Shown here piece by piece: positions 27,966 to 35,337 of a stretch of DNA of 64,000 bases (its first letter is position 1; every line of letters starts with the position of its first letter). Origin of the DNA: Sphingosinicella sp. BN140058 (GTDB lineage Bacteria; Pseudomonadota; Alphaproteobacteria; Sphingomonadales; Sphingomonadaceae). Under the pieces are notes generated by a model. It saw nothing but the letters and a program-made list of their open reading frames with translations, had not been told where the DNA came from and searched no databases. Position numbers and translations under genes: made by a program. The stretch spans positions 62,001 through 126,000 of the forward strand of contig NZ_CP035502.1 of assembly GCF_004135585.1 (NCBI RefSeq), given 5' to 3'.

Positions 27966-30086
27966 CTAGAAGGGCACGTCCGCCAGATCGTCGAAGGGGT
28001 TCACTGCATCGGGATCGTAGAGGCCAGCCACCTCTCCAGTGTCCGGACGCTCCACGAAGCCGAGATCTGCGAGAAAGCAGGAGGCCCACGCGTCTTGACC
28101 AAAGCGCTGCAGGCTGTGGGAGATGTGGAGCTTCTTGCGGGCGCGCGTGATGGCGACATAGCCGAGGCGGCGTTCCTCTTCGAGGTCGCCGTCGCCCTTC
28201 ATTGCCTGCTTCGAAGGTAGGACGCCTTGCTCCCATCCAGGCAGGTAGACGTTGAAGAATTCCAAGCCCTTCGCAGCGTGGATGGTTCCGATCCAAACGC
28301 CCTTGCCGTCGTCCTTGCGCGTGTCCTCTGACAGCCCGAGGTGATCAAGGAACTCCGTGAGGTTCTTGTCCTTCGCGATGTTCAGTAGGTCATCGAGGTT
28401 TGTCAGGCGGGTGCTGAGCGCGTCGACGGCGTCGTTGTCGCCATTCTCTTTGGCTTCAGCGAGATCGGCTTTGATCGCATCCGTGTAGCCGGTGTCCTCG
28501 AGGAGCTTGGTGAGAATGACGTCGGCGAGCTCGCCATGTACGGCATCAGCAGCGACGCTCGCGATCGTCCGGCAAAACTGAAGGACCGGGCCGCGAGCGT
28601 TCTGTGGAATGATGCCCCCGAGAGCCATCCGACGCGCCGCGTCGGTGATATCGGTCCTCATTCGTTTGGCGGCCGCGGCGATGTCCTCAAGTAGGCCGGC
28701 GCCGACGTTGCGCTTGATCGAGGTGATCGCGCGCTCGAACGCCATGCTGTCATGGGCGTTGGCGATCAGCCGCAGGTGGGCGCACATGTCTTTGATCTCG
28801 ACGCGGTCCTGGAATTTCTTGCCGCCCGAGAGGGTGTAGCGAATGCCCTTCTGATTGAGAGCTTGTTCGACGAAGTTGAGGGCATGGCTAGCGCGGACCA
28901 GGACGGCGATCTCTTCGCGCGGGACGCCGGCGGCGATGTCTTCCTCGATCCGATCGACGATCCACCGGGCTTCGTCGTAGGCGCTCTCGAATTCCGAGTG
29001 GGCGACCTTCGGGCCATCGTCCTCGAAGGTGTAAAGTTCCTTGCCGAGGCGGTTCTTGTTGTAGCGGATCAGGCGGTTGGCAGCGTCAAGAATGTTCTGC
29101 GTCGATCGGAAATTCAGCTGCAGGCGCACAGTATGGGCGTTCCAGCGCGTTCCGAAGTTGAGGATGTTCTCGATCTTCGCGTGGCGCCAGGTGTAGACCA
29201 GCTGATCCTCGTCGCCGACGACGGTGACGTTGGGGTTGTCCCCGAGGATCTTGCGTAGCAGAGCCTCCTGCCTGCCGTCGGTGTCCTGGTATTCGTCGAC
29301 GAGCACGTATTTGAAGCGCCGCTGGATCTCCTTCAGGACCCATGGCGAGCGCTCGAGCATCTGGGCCATCTCGGTGATCAGGTCCGAGAAGTCCTTCACG
29401 TTCTCGCGAGCCTTGCGGGCCTGGTAGTCCCACACGGTGTGGGCAGAAGCCTCGGCGAGATCCTTCTGGGCCTCCTCGGGTGAGTTCCCCGCGCAGAACA
29501 TCACGTCATGGGCTTGCTCGACGTCGTTGAGCTCGTCCTTGGTCGGAGGAGAGGAGAAGCGATCCTTCCAGCAGTTGCGCATCATCTTGCGCATCTCGTC
29601 CGAGTCCAGAATCGTCCAGTCGGTCTGCCAGCCGATTTCGCCGCCGTAGTCCCGAAGCATGCGGGCGCAGAACGCGTGGAAGGTAGTGGCGGTGACTGCG
29701 ACTGCGTCGAGATCAAGCATCCGCTTGAGGCGGGTGCCCATCTCCTTCGCTGCCTTGTTCGTGAAAGTTAGAGCGAGGATCTCGCTCGGCTGGGCCATGC
29801 CGGCAGTGACCAGTAGTGCGATGCGCACCGTCAGCACGCGGGTCTTGCCGGTCCCGGCGCCAGCCAGGACGAGAAGAGGCTGTTCGTCGAACGTCGCAGC
29901 CTCGAACTGGTCTGGCGTCATTCCTTCGACGAGCTTCACGAGCCTTTGTTGATTACTCGTCGGGTGCGGCGCGTCCAGAGCCGCTTGGACGCGCTCTGAC
30001 AGAGTTCCCTCGAAGACGCCTTGGTTGAAGAACTCGTCATCCGCCCAAGGGCTGAACGGTTCGGCGAAGTCATAGCGTCCGTACAT
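27966..30086 (-). CDS. uvrD: UvrD/PcrA-like superfamily 1 DNA helicase
   Basis: 706 residues of the ATP-dependent 3' to 5' helicase family. All motifs can be read in order: I LAGAGTGKT at about 74-82, Ia LALTFTNKAAKEM, II LVDEYQDTDGR, III VVGDEDQLVYTWRHA, IV LQLNFRSTQNI, V WIGTIHAAKGLEF, VI RRLGYVAITRARKK. An N-terminal extension of about 40 residues precedes the core, and the C-terminal Tudor-like tail is short. It may unwind the element's DNA during replication or repair. It is the first of the DNA-metabolism genes at 28-35 kb and shares a terminator with virB6. Confidence 0.93.
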   Translation of the reverse strand: MYGRYDFAEPFSPWADDEFFNQGVFEGTLSERVQAALDAPHPTSNQQRLVKLVEGMTPDQFEAATFDEQPLLVLAGAGTGKTRVLTVRIALLVTAGMAQPSEILALTFTNKAAKEMGTRLKRMLDLDAVAVTATTFHAFCARMLRDYGGEIGWQTDWTILDSDEMRKMMRNCWKDRFSSPPTKDELNDVEQAHDVMFCAGNSPEEAQKDLAEASAHTVWDYQARKARENVKDFSDLITEMAQMLERSPWVLKEIQRRFKYVLVDEYQDTDGRQEALLRKILGDNPNVTVVGDEDQLVYTWRHAKIENILNFGTRWNAHTVRLQLNFRSTQNILDAANRLIRYNKNRLGKELYTFEDDGPKVAHSEFESAYDEARWIVDRIEEDIAAGVPREEIAVLVRASHALNFVEQALNQKGIRYTLSGGKKFQDRVEIKDMCAHLRLIANAHDSMAFERAITSIKRNVGAGLLEDIAAAAKRMRTDITDAARRMALGGIIPQNARGPVLQFCRTIASVAADAVHGELADVILTKLLEDTGYTDAIKADLAEAKENGDNDAVDALSTRLTNLDDLLNIAKDKNLTEFLDHLGLSEDTRKDDGKGVWIGTIHAAKGLEFFNVYLPGWEQGVLPSKQAMKGDGDLEEERRLGYVAITRARKKLHISHSLQRFGQDAWASCFLADLGFVERPDTGEVAGLYDPDAVNPFDDLADVPF

Positions 30087-30113
30087 CGTCGTCGAAATCC
30101 CGTTGTCATGGCT

Positions 30114-30145
30114 CAGGCCCCACGGCGCTGGCGCCGCAGGGCCTG
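30114..30145 (-). repeat. GC-rich hairpin, possible terminator
   Basis: CAGGCCC at 30114-30120 pairs with 30139-30145, with an inner GGCGC/GCGCC match. It lies 57 bases after the dUTPase-fold gene on the minus strand. No T-tract follows, so it may be a Rho-dependent or read-through terminator. Confidence 0.35.
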
Positions 30146-30201
30146 GTCAGGAGCTTTCATCTAAGCCCCGTCAGGCAGCTACCATTCTCTCATAGAGAGT
30201 T

Positions 30202-31035
30202 TCAGGCGGTCTCGAGCTGCTCGGAGGGAACTTCGGCAGCGGACGCCCCGAAACGGAGCGCCGCGTGTGCAACCGGTGTGATGATGAGGTGCGCGAGCTC
30301 GTCACCAGGGCTAATCACGATCTCTGTCGTGCTGACGTTGGCGATCGTGACGATGGCATCGCGGCCCGGCGAGATTGCGGCGCGTCCTTGCGCCAAGACC
30401 TCGATCGGCAGCGACGAGGACGATTGGACGCGTGCCTCGAAACCAATCGGCAGCGCCAGGAAGAGGCCGGTGGCGATCTGAACCGATCCGTGAGGTGGGA
30501 TCGTGAGTGGCGCCGGCAGATCTGCGGTCAGGGAGATGCCAAAGGACGGGTCGGTGGATGCAGCGGGCAGCATGCGTGCGTCGAGGTGCTTTGGCGCATA
30601 CCGAGCGTTGATCGCGATGTGGGGGGTTGCTGCAGCTTCTGGCACCTGAGCGCCCACCGCGGTGGGGAGGAAGGTCAAAGAGCCGAGGCAGTGGCCTGGT
30701 TGGATTAGCAGGACGGCGCCTGTCTCGTTCACGACGTTGACGGTGACGGTCGTGTGCTCGCCCATCGAGGGGAGGAAATACTCGCCGTAGCTGGGGCGGC
30801 CTTCTTCAGAGCCGCCAAGCGCGCGATTGAGGTTGCCCGTCTTGAGGTCGACGAGAGCGATCGTCGCCCCGTCCCCCGTGAACCTGATCGGCGTCGGCAC
30901 GCGCGAGTGGCTGTATGGAGCGATCTCGAGCGGCTCGGCGAGGTCGGCAATGATGAGAACCGTGTCGCCCTGCAGCAGGCTCTGGGGGTCGAAGCGCGTG
31001 AAATGGGCACCGCTCAGAGCGATTTGGATCGTCAC
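30202..31035 (-). CDS. Tandem dUTPase-fold protein, catalytic residues missing
   Basis: 277 residues. The C-terminal half (163-257) follows the trimeric dUTPase/dCTP-deaminase fold: GISLTADLPAPLTIPPHG, IATGLFLALPIGFEARV, SSSLP, ISPGDELAHLIITP. The motif 2 arginine is replaced (SSSL for RSSL), and motif 3 lacks its catalytic Asp and Tyr (AAISPGRDAIV). The N-terminal half (31-126) repeats the pattern: LEIAPYSHSRVPTPIRF and VNETGAVLLIQPGHCLGSLTFLP. So the protein looks like two dUTPase folds in tandem, neither with an intact active site. Beside NrdAB and Tmk, a nucleotide-sensing or regulatory role is more likely than hydrolysis. The fold assignment is from motif reading only. Confidence 0.7.
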   Translation of the reverse strand: MTIQIALSGAHFTRFDPQSLLQGDTVLIIADLAEPLEIAPYSHSRVPTPIRFTGDGATIALVDLKTGNLNRALGGSEEGRPSYGEYFLPSMGEHTTVTVNVVNETGAVLLIQPGHCLGSLTFLPTAVGAQVPEAAATPHIAINARYAPKHLDARMLPAASTDPSFGISLTADLPAPLTIPPHGSVQIATGLFLALPIGFEARVQSSSSLPIEVLAQGRAAISPGRDAIVTIANVSTTEIVISPGDELAHLIITPVAHAALRFGASAAEVPSEQLETA

Positions 31036-31234
31036 AACATTTTCCTTTGAACTCTATCTCAACCCTAACCGCCAAGCTCGCTGGCGGACTGAGGATGTCT
31101 TTGGGTAGGCACCCAGGTGGCGGCAGTCTGGCGGTGCCGGGGTGTTCGGGGAGGTAGAGCGTCGAGCGCGTGTCGCGGCGGAGGGGGAGTGGTCGGATCC
31201 GTCCGGACGACTCCCCCAAGCGATAGATGTCGCT

Positions 31235-31253
31235 GCGGCGCCGCCGGCGCCGC
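31235..31253 (-). terminator. GC-rich hairpin after nrdB
   Basis: GCGGCGCC at 31235-31242 pairs with 31246-31253 around a three-base loop, eight bases after the nrdB stop on the minus strand. It has no U-tract. The rest of the gap 31036-31260 shows no gene. Confidence 0.4.
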
Positions 31254-31260
31254 GGTTTCG

Positions 31261-32325
31261 TTATTCTGCGGCCGCCGGGAGGGCGAACATGTCGCCTTCG
31301 GCAGGTCGCGAGGCATCCGCTTCTGTAGGGGTGTCGTTTGCCGCTTTGGCCGACTTCCGACGATCGAAATTATCCCAGACTTCGCCCCAATTGCCGCGGG
31401 TCGCTGCCTTCGAATACTCGGTGGCCCGGGTCTCGAAGAAATTGGCGTGCTCGACGCCGTTGAGCAAAGGCGCGAGCCAGGGCAGCGGGTGCTCGTCAAT
31501 CATGAAGATGGGGCGCAGGCCGAGTTGACTGAGGCGCCAATCGGCTATGTAGCGGATGTAGCGCTTGATCTCCTTGGGCGTCATGCCGGGAACCGGGCCA
31601 TGTTCGAAGGCGAGATCGATGAATGCGTCCTCGAGGTCGACCGTGGTGTGGCAGACGTCGCGGATGTCCTTCTTCACCGCCGGGGTGAGGCAATCGCGCT
31701 CTTTGGTGAAGGCGTGGAACAGGCGGGTGATACCTTCGCAGTGGAGGCTCTCGTCGCGGACCGACCAGCTGACGATCTGGCCCATGCCCTTCATCTTGTT
31801 GAAGCGCGGGAAATTCATCAGCATCGCGAAGCTGGCGAAGAGCTGCAGCCCCTCGGTGAAGCCGCCGAACATGGCGAGGGTGCGGGCGATATCCTCGTCG
31901 CTGTCGACGCCGAAGGTGGCGAGATAATCGTGCTTGTCCTTCATTTCCTTGTACTGAAGGAACATGCCATATTCGCTCTCGGGCATGCCGATCGTGTCGA
32001 GCAGATGCGAGTAGGCGGCGATGTGCACTGTCTCCATGTTGGAGAAAGCGGCAAGCATCATCTTGACCTCGACCGGCTTGAAGATCCGGCCGTATTTCTC
32101 GTGGTAGCAATCCTGCACCTCGATGTCCGCCTGGGTGAAGAAGCGGAAGATCTGGGTGAGCAGATTGCGCTCATGATCGGTCAGTTTCTGGGCCCAATCT
32201 CGGCAATCCTCGCCGAGCGGCACCTCTTCGGGCAGCCAGTGCAGCTGCTGCTGCCGCTTCCAGAATTCGAACGCCCAAGGGTACTCGAACGGCTTATATT
32301 GCTTGCGAGATTCGAGGAGAGACAT
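31261..32325 (-). CDS. nrdB: Ribonucleotide reductase class Ia, beta subunit
   Basis: Holds the tyrosyl radical that starts reduction of ribonucleotides to deoxyribonucleotides. 354 residues, normal length. The diiron and radical site can be read: FFTQADIEVQDCY, and Glu98-His101-Tyr105 in NMETVHIAAYSH, where Tyr105 corresponds to E. coli Tyr122. WSVRDESLHCEG gives later metal ligands (Glu and His). The C-terminus is Ala/Glu-rich and ends in a short tail likely to dock on NrdA. It lies 55 bases downstream of nrdA in the same transcript. Confidence 0.95.
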   Translation of the reverse strand: MSLLESRKQYKPFEYPWAFEFWKRQQQLHWLPEEVPLGEDCRDWAQKLTDHERNLLTQIFRFFTQADIEVQDCYHEKYGRIFKPVEVKMMLAAFSNMETVHIAAYSHLLDTIGMPESEYGMFLQYKEMKDKHDYLATFGVDSDEDIARTLAMFGGFTEGLQLFASFAMLMNFPRFNKMKGMGQIVSWSVRDESLHCEGITRLFHAFTKERDCLTPAVKKDIRDVCHTTVDLEDAFIDLAFEHGPVPGMTPKEIKRYIRYIADWRLSQLGLRPIFMIDEHPLPWLAPLLNGVEHANFFETRATEYSKAATRGNWGEVWDNFDRRKSAKAANDTPTEADASRPAEGDMFALPAAAE

Positions 32326-32380
32326 GGCGGAACTCTTTCACTAAAACTTTGAAAAACCGAGAGAGATCAGACACTTGCCC

Positions 32381-34309
32381 TCATTGGCACGAGAGGCATT
32401 CGTCATAATCCGTTTCGTTCGGCAACTCAATCTGTTTGTGGTCGATCGTGTTGTCGGCCTCGACACCGCCGGCGAATCCCGCGCGGTGGATGGCCTTCGA
32501 CCGCAGGTAGTAGAGCGACTTGATGCCCAACTCCCAGGCCCGGTAGTGGAGCATCAGGAGATCCCACTTCTCAACGTCCGCCGGGATGAACAGGTTCAGC
32601 GATTGCGCCTGGTCGATATAGGGCGTGCGGTCACCGGCGAGCTCGAGCAGCCAGCGCTGGTCAATCTCGAAGCTGGTCTTGAACGTGTCCTTCTCGTCCT
32701 GGGTCAAGAAGTCGAGGTGCTGGACCGAGCCGCCCTTCTCGAGGATGCCGTTCCAGATCGCTTCGGAGTTCATGCCCTTCTTGATGAGGAGCTGTTCCAG
32801 GTACGGGTTGCGGATCGAGAAGGAGCCGGACAGAGTCTTGTGGGTGTAAACGTTGGCCGGAACAGGCTCGATGCAAGCGGAGGCGCCGCCGGCGATGATG
32901 GAGATGGAGGCGGTCGGGGCGATCGCCATCTTGCAGCTGAAGCGCTCCATGACGCCCATATCGCCGGCATCCGGGCAAGGTCCGCGCTCGTGGGCGAGCA
33001 TCATCGAGGCTTCGTCGACCTGCGCGCGAATGTGCTTGAAGATGCGCATGTTCCAGGACTTGGCCATGGCTCCTTCGAAGGGGAGACCACGAGCCTGGAG
33101 AAACGAGTGGAAGCCCATTACGCCAAGGCCCACGGACCGCTCGCGCATCGCGCCGTATTTGGCGTTGGCCATCTCTTCCGGGGCGTTCGCGATATAGTCG
33201 CTGAGCACGTTGTCGAGGAAACGCATCACGTCCTCGATGAAGCGCTTGTCGTTCTTCCACTCGTCGTAGGTGACGAGGTTGAGCGAAGAGAGGCAGCAGA
33301 CTGCGGTCCGCGCCTTGCCGAGGTGATCGATGCCAGTCGGCAGGGTGATCTCGGAGCAGAGGTTCGACGTGGTGACCTTGAGGCCGAGATCGCGCTGATG
33401 GCGCGGCATGGTCGAGTTCACCTTGTCGATGAAAACGATATACGGCTCGCCGGTCTGAAGGCGGGTCTCGACGAGCTTCTGGAACAGCGCGCGAGCATCG
33501 ACCTTGGCGCGCTCAGAGCCGTCTTTCGGGCTACGGAGGCTCCATTCACGGCCGTCGCGCACCGCTTCCATGAACTCGTCGGTGACGAGCACGCCGTGGT
33601 GCAGATTGAGGGCCTTGCGGTTGAAGTCGCCGGAAGCCTTGCGGATCTCGAGGAACTCTTCGATCTCCGGGTGGGAAATGTCGAGGTAGCAGGCGGCCGA
33701 TCCGCGGCGGAGGGAGCCCTGGCTGATTGCGAGGGTGAGCGAGTCCATGACGCGGACAAAGGGGATGATGCCCGAGGTCTTGCCGTTCAGGCCGACGGGC
33801 TCGCCGATGCCACGGACATTGCCCCAGTAGGTGCCGATGCCGCCGCCTCGGCTAGCGAGCCAGACGTTCTCATTCCAGGTGCTCACGATGCCTTCGAGGC
33901 TGTCTGAGACGCTGTTGAGATAGCAGCTGATCGGGAGACCGCGCCCGGTACCGCCGTTGGAGAGGACGGGGGTCGCGGGCATGAACCAAAGCTGCGACAT
34001 GTAGTCGTACATGCGCTGCGCGTGATCCCGGTCGTCCGCATAAGCGCCGGCGACGCGGACGAAGAGATCCTGATAGCGTTCGCCCGGGAGAAGGTAGCGA
34101 TCCTGAAGCGTATCCTTGCCGAAGTCCGTCAGCAGCTTGTCGCGCGAGTGGTCGAGCGTCAGTGCGAAACGCGGGGCGGGCGTTTCGTGGACTTTGTCCT
34201 CAGCCGGTGCGGACGCGGCGACGGTCGTCGCGAGAGCCGCGGCAGCGACCGCAAGGTCGCCGACGGTGGTGTCCTGCGCGGAGCTGGAGGTGGATACGTA
34301 GTCGGTCAT
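32381..34309 (-). CDS. nrdA: Ribonucleotide reductase class I, alpha subunit
   Basis: Catalytic subunit that reduces NDPs to dNDPs. 642 residues from ATG 34307-34309 (AAGGACC upstream); an upstream in-frame extension is not needed. The active-site cysteines are visible: LPISCYLN near 127, SNLCSEITLP near 317, and AVCCLSSLN near 338; the C-terminal redox pair is CLSC at the very end. Glycine-rich ASRGGGIGTYWG and the ACIEP segment are conserved. The N-terminal 60 residues are Ala/Ser-rich and contain no ATP-cone, so dATP overall inhibition is probably absent. Length and tail resemble alphaproteobacterial NrdA. It is followed by nrdB. Confidence 0.95.
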   Translation of the reverse strand: MTDYVSTSSSAQDTTVGDLAVAAAALATTVAASAPAEDKVHETPAPRFALTLDHSRDKLLTDFGKDTLQDRYLLPGERYQDLFVRVAGAYADDRDHAQRMYDYMSQLWFMPATPVLSNGGTGRGLPISCYLNSVSDSLEGIVSTWNENVWLASRGGGIGTYWGNVRGIGEPVGLNGKTSGIIPFVRVMDSLTLAISQGSLRRGSAACYLDISHPEIEEFLEIRKASGDFNRKALNLHHGVLVTDEFMEAVRDGREWSLRSPKDGSERAKVDARALFQKLVETRLQTGEPYIVFIDKVNSTMPRHQRDLGLKVTTSNLCSEITLPTGIDHLGKARTAVCCLSSLNLVTYDEWKNDKRFIEDVMRFLDNVLSDYIANAPEEMANAKYGAMRERSVGLGVMGFHSFLQARGLPFEGAMAKSWNMRIFKHIRAQVDEASMMLAHERGPCPDAGDMGVMERFSCKMAIAPTASISIIAGGASACIEPVPANVYTHKTLSGSFSIRNPYLEQLLIKKGMNSEAIWNGILEKGGSVQHLDFLTQDEKDTFKTSFEIDQRWLLELAGDRTPYIDQAQSLNLFIPADVEKWDLLMLHYRAWELGIKSLYYLRSKAIHRAGFAGGVEADNTIDHKQIELPNETDYDECLSCQ

Positions 34310-34313
34310 CGGA

Positions 34314-34568
34314 TCAGGTCCTTGTCGCCGTGGGCGATTGGTAGAGGAGGACGATGCCATGATCTTGGCCCGCCTTCCTGGGGAGGAGCCGGCCGAACCA
34401 GCTCGCGCCGTCGATCTGTGCTTCGACGATGCGGACGTCTTCGGCCATGTCCGTCAGAGTTGCAGGTGCGGAGGGTTCGTCAGCCGGGATGTCCGACTGC
34501 CGACGGCCGTGGACGAACTTCGTCACACGGCCGTTTTCGTACCATCCAAAGCGACAGCTAAGGTTCAC
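34314..34568 (-). CDS. Hypothetical protein, 84 aa, upstream of nrdA
   Basis: 84 residues, overlapping the upstream gene by four bases (ATGA) and ending five bases before nrdA. A basic N-terminus (CRFGWYENGRVTKFVHGRRQ) and a likely beta C-terminus (GQDHGIVLLYQSPT) suggest a small cytoplasmic fold. No family is recognised. Its position in the nrd operon suggests a role linked to dNTP synthesis. Confidence 0.6.
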   Translation of the reverse strand: MNLSCRFGWYENGRVTKFVHGRRQSDIPADEPSAPATLTDMAEDVRIVEAQIDGASWFGRLLPRKAGQDHGIVLLYQSPTATRT

Positions 34569-34963
34569 GCGGTTGGCTCAATCCGACCATCGACCCAGGC
34601 GTCGCCGATCGCCTTGGCGAAGACGGCGTCTGCGAAGGTACCGCCGAAGCGGAACGTGGTGCCCAGATCGGTGCTGATTTCCAGTGTATGGCGGTCCGGC
34701 CCGGCGGGCTGGATGCGGAACGTGCGCTCGTCAAGCACCAGGCCGTTGGCGGTCTGGGACTTGGCCGGCTGTTCGCCGTCGATCGAGAACGTCACGACCG
34801 AGTCTTCGCCGTGAATGTGGGCGGCGATGCCGCGCTCGCTGAAGATCTTGCCGAAATTCTGGTGGCCGTAGGCGATAACGCCTGCAGTCGCGGTGATGTC
34901 CTGCGGGACTGGGCCGATCTTGATGCTGACCGGCGCACGAACGGTGATGAATCTGTCCTTCAT
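34565..34963 (-). CDS. Hypothetical protein, 132 aa, first gene of nrd operon
   Basis: 132 residues, soluble, rich in beta strands (RFITVRAPVSIKIGPV, SVVTFSIDGEQPAKSQ, HTLEISTDLGTTFRFGG). No membrane segment. Not recognised. It opens the transcript 34963 to 31261 that includes nrdA and nrdB. The upstream region has a GGGATTTTGG box and GGGATCTTTCG on the coding strand near 35055-35078; I see no NrdR-type palindrome. Confidence 0.6.
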   Translation of the reverse strand: MKDRFITVRAPVSIKIGPVPQDITATAGVIAYGHQNFGKIFSERGIAAHIHGEDSVVTFSIDGEQPAKSQTANGLVLDERTFRIQPAGPDRHTLEISTDLGTTFRFGGTFADAVFAKAIGDAWVDGRIEPTA

Positions 34964-35337
34964 AATTTATCCTTGTAGAGGCCTCGGGCACGAGGGTGTT
35001 GAAAAGTGTGGATTCTGTACGACGGGCAGGCGGACCTCGAAGGGTCTCCCAGTTGCCCAAAATCCCTCGAAAGATCCCTATTTTGATCCTTCGCCTTGGG
35101 GGCCGTCAAATCGTTTTTCCGTGCTGACGGCCAGTGCTTTTCTCTTTCCACCACCCCTGGAACCTTTTTGCCGCAGGCAACGCCTCATCCGTGTGCTGAT
35201 CAGGCGCCGTCATAATTTGGGGTAACCCTCTCGCTGGTTTCCTATCTCTTCTGCGCTTCGTCGAAGCGCAGCCGATGGGGCATTAAAAAGGGCCCGGCTG
35301 GCGAACCAGCCGGGCCCTCTCCCGTTCGATCGATCGA
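34964..35337. other. Intergenic region upstream of the nrd operon, no gene seen
   Basis: This 374-base gap holds the terminator at 35285-35318 for the large gene beyond it, and a probable promoter region for the nrd operon with GAGGGATTTTGG and GGGATCTTTCG-type boxes (35055-35078, minus strand). The short open frames are not protein-like. No NrdR box (paired ACAnnATAT-type palindrome) was found. Confidence 0.5.
35285..35318 (-). terminator. Rho-independent terminator
   Basis: AGGGCCCGGCTGG at 35289-35301 pairs perfectly with 35306-35318 around a CGAA loop. On the minus strand the stem runs into CTTTTTAATG. It ends the 1413-residue gene. Confidence 0.92.

Noticed and set aside
31117-32352. 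411-codon plus-strand open frame
   Set aside because: Antisense to nrdB, which is clearly coding.
32375-33907. 510-codon plus-strand open frame
   Set aside because: Antisense to nrdA, which is clearly coding.
34964-35337. NrdR binding site
   Set aside because: No paired palindrome of the expected kind in the region ahead of the nrd operon.
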